The notes below the pieces were generated by a model. That model was not told the DNA's origin, did no database searches, and saw nothing but the letters and a program-made list of their open reading frames with translations. This document shows, piece after piece, positions 41,708 to 42,261 of a stretch of DNA of 42,261 bases. The DNA comes from BP-133 sp040756995. GTDB lineage: Bacteria > Actinomycetota > Acidimicrobiia > IMCC26256 > BP-133. The stretch covers positions 1 to 42,261 of the forward strand of contig JBFLYK010000055.1 in assembly GCA_040756995.1 (NCBI GenBank). The letters are read 5' to 3'. The first letter of the stretch is position 1, and the number at the start of each line of letters is the position of its first letter. The position numbers and the translations under genes are program-made.

Positions 41708-42261
41708 TTGCTCAGACGACTCGCCTTCATCGCCGTGGCGCTGCTCGCGTTCTTCGGCGGGCCCCTCGGCATGGGCCGGGCCCAGGCCGGCTACTCCTCC
41801 GACCTGACGGCGATGACCAACGCCGACCGCGCCGCCGCCCGGCTCCGGGCGCTGTCGACGGCCGGCGACCTCCAGTCGCTGGCCCAACGCCGGTCCGACG
41901 AGATGGCCCGGGCCGGCCGCATCTACCACACCTCCAATCTGGGATCGAAGGTGTCGGGGTGGAAGCGCCTCGGCGAGAACGTCGGTCGCGGTCCCGCACT
42001 GCGCGACATCGAAACGGCGTTCATGAACTCCCCGAGCCACCGGGAGAACATCCTCGACCGGGGCTTCACCCAGCTGGGCGTCGGCGTCACCTTCGACGGC
42101 AAGGAATTTCTCTACGTGGCCGTGATCTTCCGGGAGCCGTCGGGCGCCGCCACCGCCAGCGCCCCGCCCCCGCCCCCGCCGACCACCACGCCGACGAGCC
42201 GGGCGGCGCAGGCTCCGAAGCCGAGGCCGAAGCCGACCACGACGACCCAGGCGCCGACCAC
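41708..42261 (+). CDS. Exported CAP/SCP domain protein (3' end outside window)
   Basis: Partial gene, at least 184 codons, open to the window edge. TTG 41708 follows GGGAGA. Signal peptide LAFIAVALLAFFGGPLGMGRAQA. The CAP domain shows MTNADRAAARL, LAQRRSDEMARAGRIYHTSNL, RLGENVGRG and MNSPSHRENILDRGFTQLGVGV, which carry the usual histidine and glutamate residues of the SCP/PR-1 (YkwD-like) fold, then a Pro/Thr-rich tail (APPPPPPTTTPTSRAAQ). In bacteria such proteins act outside the cell; some are cell-wall or sporulation related. Substrate unknown. Confidence 0.85.
   Translation, partial: MLRRLAFIAVALLAFFGGPLGMGRAQAGYSSDLTAMTNADRAAARLRALSTAGDLQSLAQRRSDEMARAGRIYHTSNLGSKVSGWKRLGENVGRGPALRDIETAFMNSPSHRENILDRGFTQLGVGVTFDGKEFLYVAVIFREPSGAATASAPPPPPPTTTPTSRAAQAPKPRPKPTTTTQAPT

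Overview
The window is about 42 kb of very GC-rich DNA. It looks like an actinobacterial chromosome, most likely class Acidimicrobiia. The reasons are the Mec-CysO-CysM / MurI / cyclic-nucleotide-phosphodiesterase-like / RNase PH / RdgB gene order also found in mycobacteria, the many secreted proteins with Thr/Ser/Pro-rich linkers, the DGG-IF-FGDA type repeats, frequent GTG/TTG starts, apparently leaderless promoters and an LAxTG sortase signal. This taxon call is inference; no ribosomal RNA is present.

Layout. 1-3497: the end of a Qmo-type electron-transfer module (QmoB partial, QmoC). 3513-4228: an ArsR regulator coupled to a HIT protein. 4394-5939: two exported proteins, one with a SecD-like fold. 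5944-15435: a minus-strand block holding two almost identical secreted SBP56 (selenium-binding / methanethiol-oxidase family) proteins, a delta-60 repeat protein, a SpoIIAA/STAS-like protein and a large CopC-CopD-periplasmic-binding-protein fusion. 15576-20823: a PD40 propeller, an LARTG surface protein, a methyltransferase, two alpha/beta hydrolases and a small ORF.

20910-28878 is a tight minus-strand gene train: molybdopterin oxidoreductase, Mec, CysO, CysM, Sua5, MurI, MBL hydrolase, RNase PH, RdgB. It combines sulfur-carrier-protein cysteine synthesis with cell-wall precursor, tRNA-modification and RNA/nucleotide housekeeping. smpB (28905) and the tmRNA gene ssrA (29455-29817) follow on the plus strand. 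Directly behind ssrA lies a segment with a LuxR-type regulator and an FAD oxidoreductase. The oxidoreductase reading frame runs antisense into ssrA, and a copy of the ssrA terminator stem sits at the far side of the segment, which suggests an insertion at the ssrA 3' end.

33184-38568 carries secreted repeat proteins, two sister monohaem cytochromes c with calcium-loop motifs, a beta-propeller protein and a pirin. 38579-42261 holds the FtsE-FtsX divisome ABC module with its M23 (EnvC-like) partner, and the start of a CAP/SCP-domain exported protein cut by the window edge.

The most interesting candidate system is the 5.9-15.4 kb block. It pairs duplicated secreted SBP56 proteins, which show a conversion-like 158-bp identical tract, with an unusual copper-uptake/ligand-binding fusion protein whose coding start carries a perfect 18-bp inverted repeat. 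Functional coupling there is a hypothesis.
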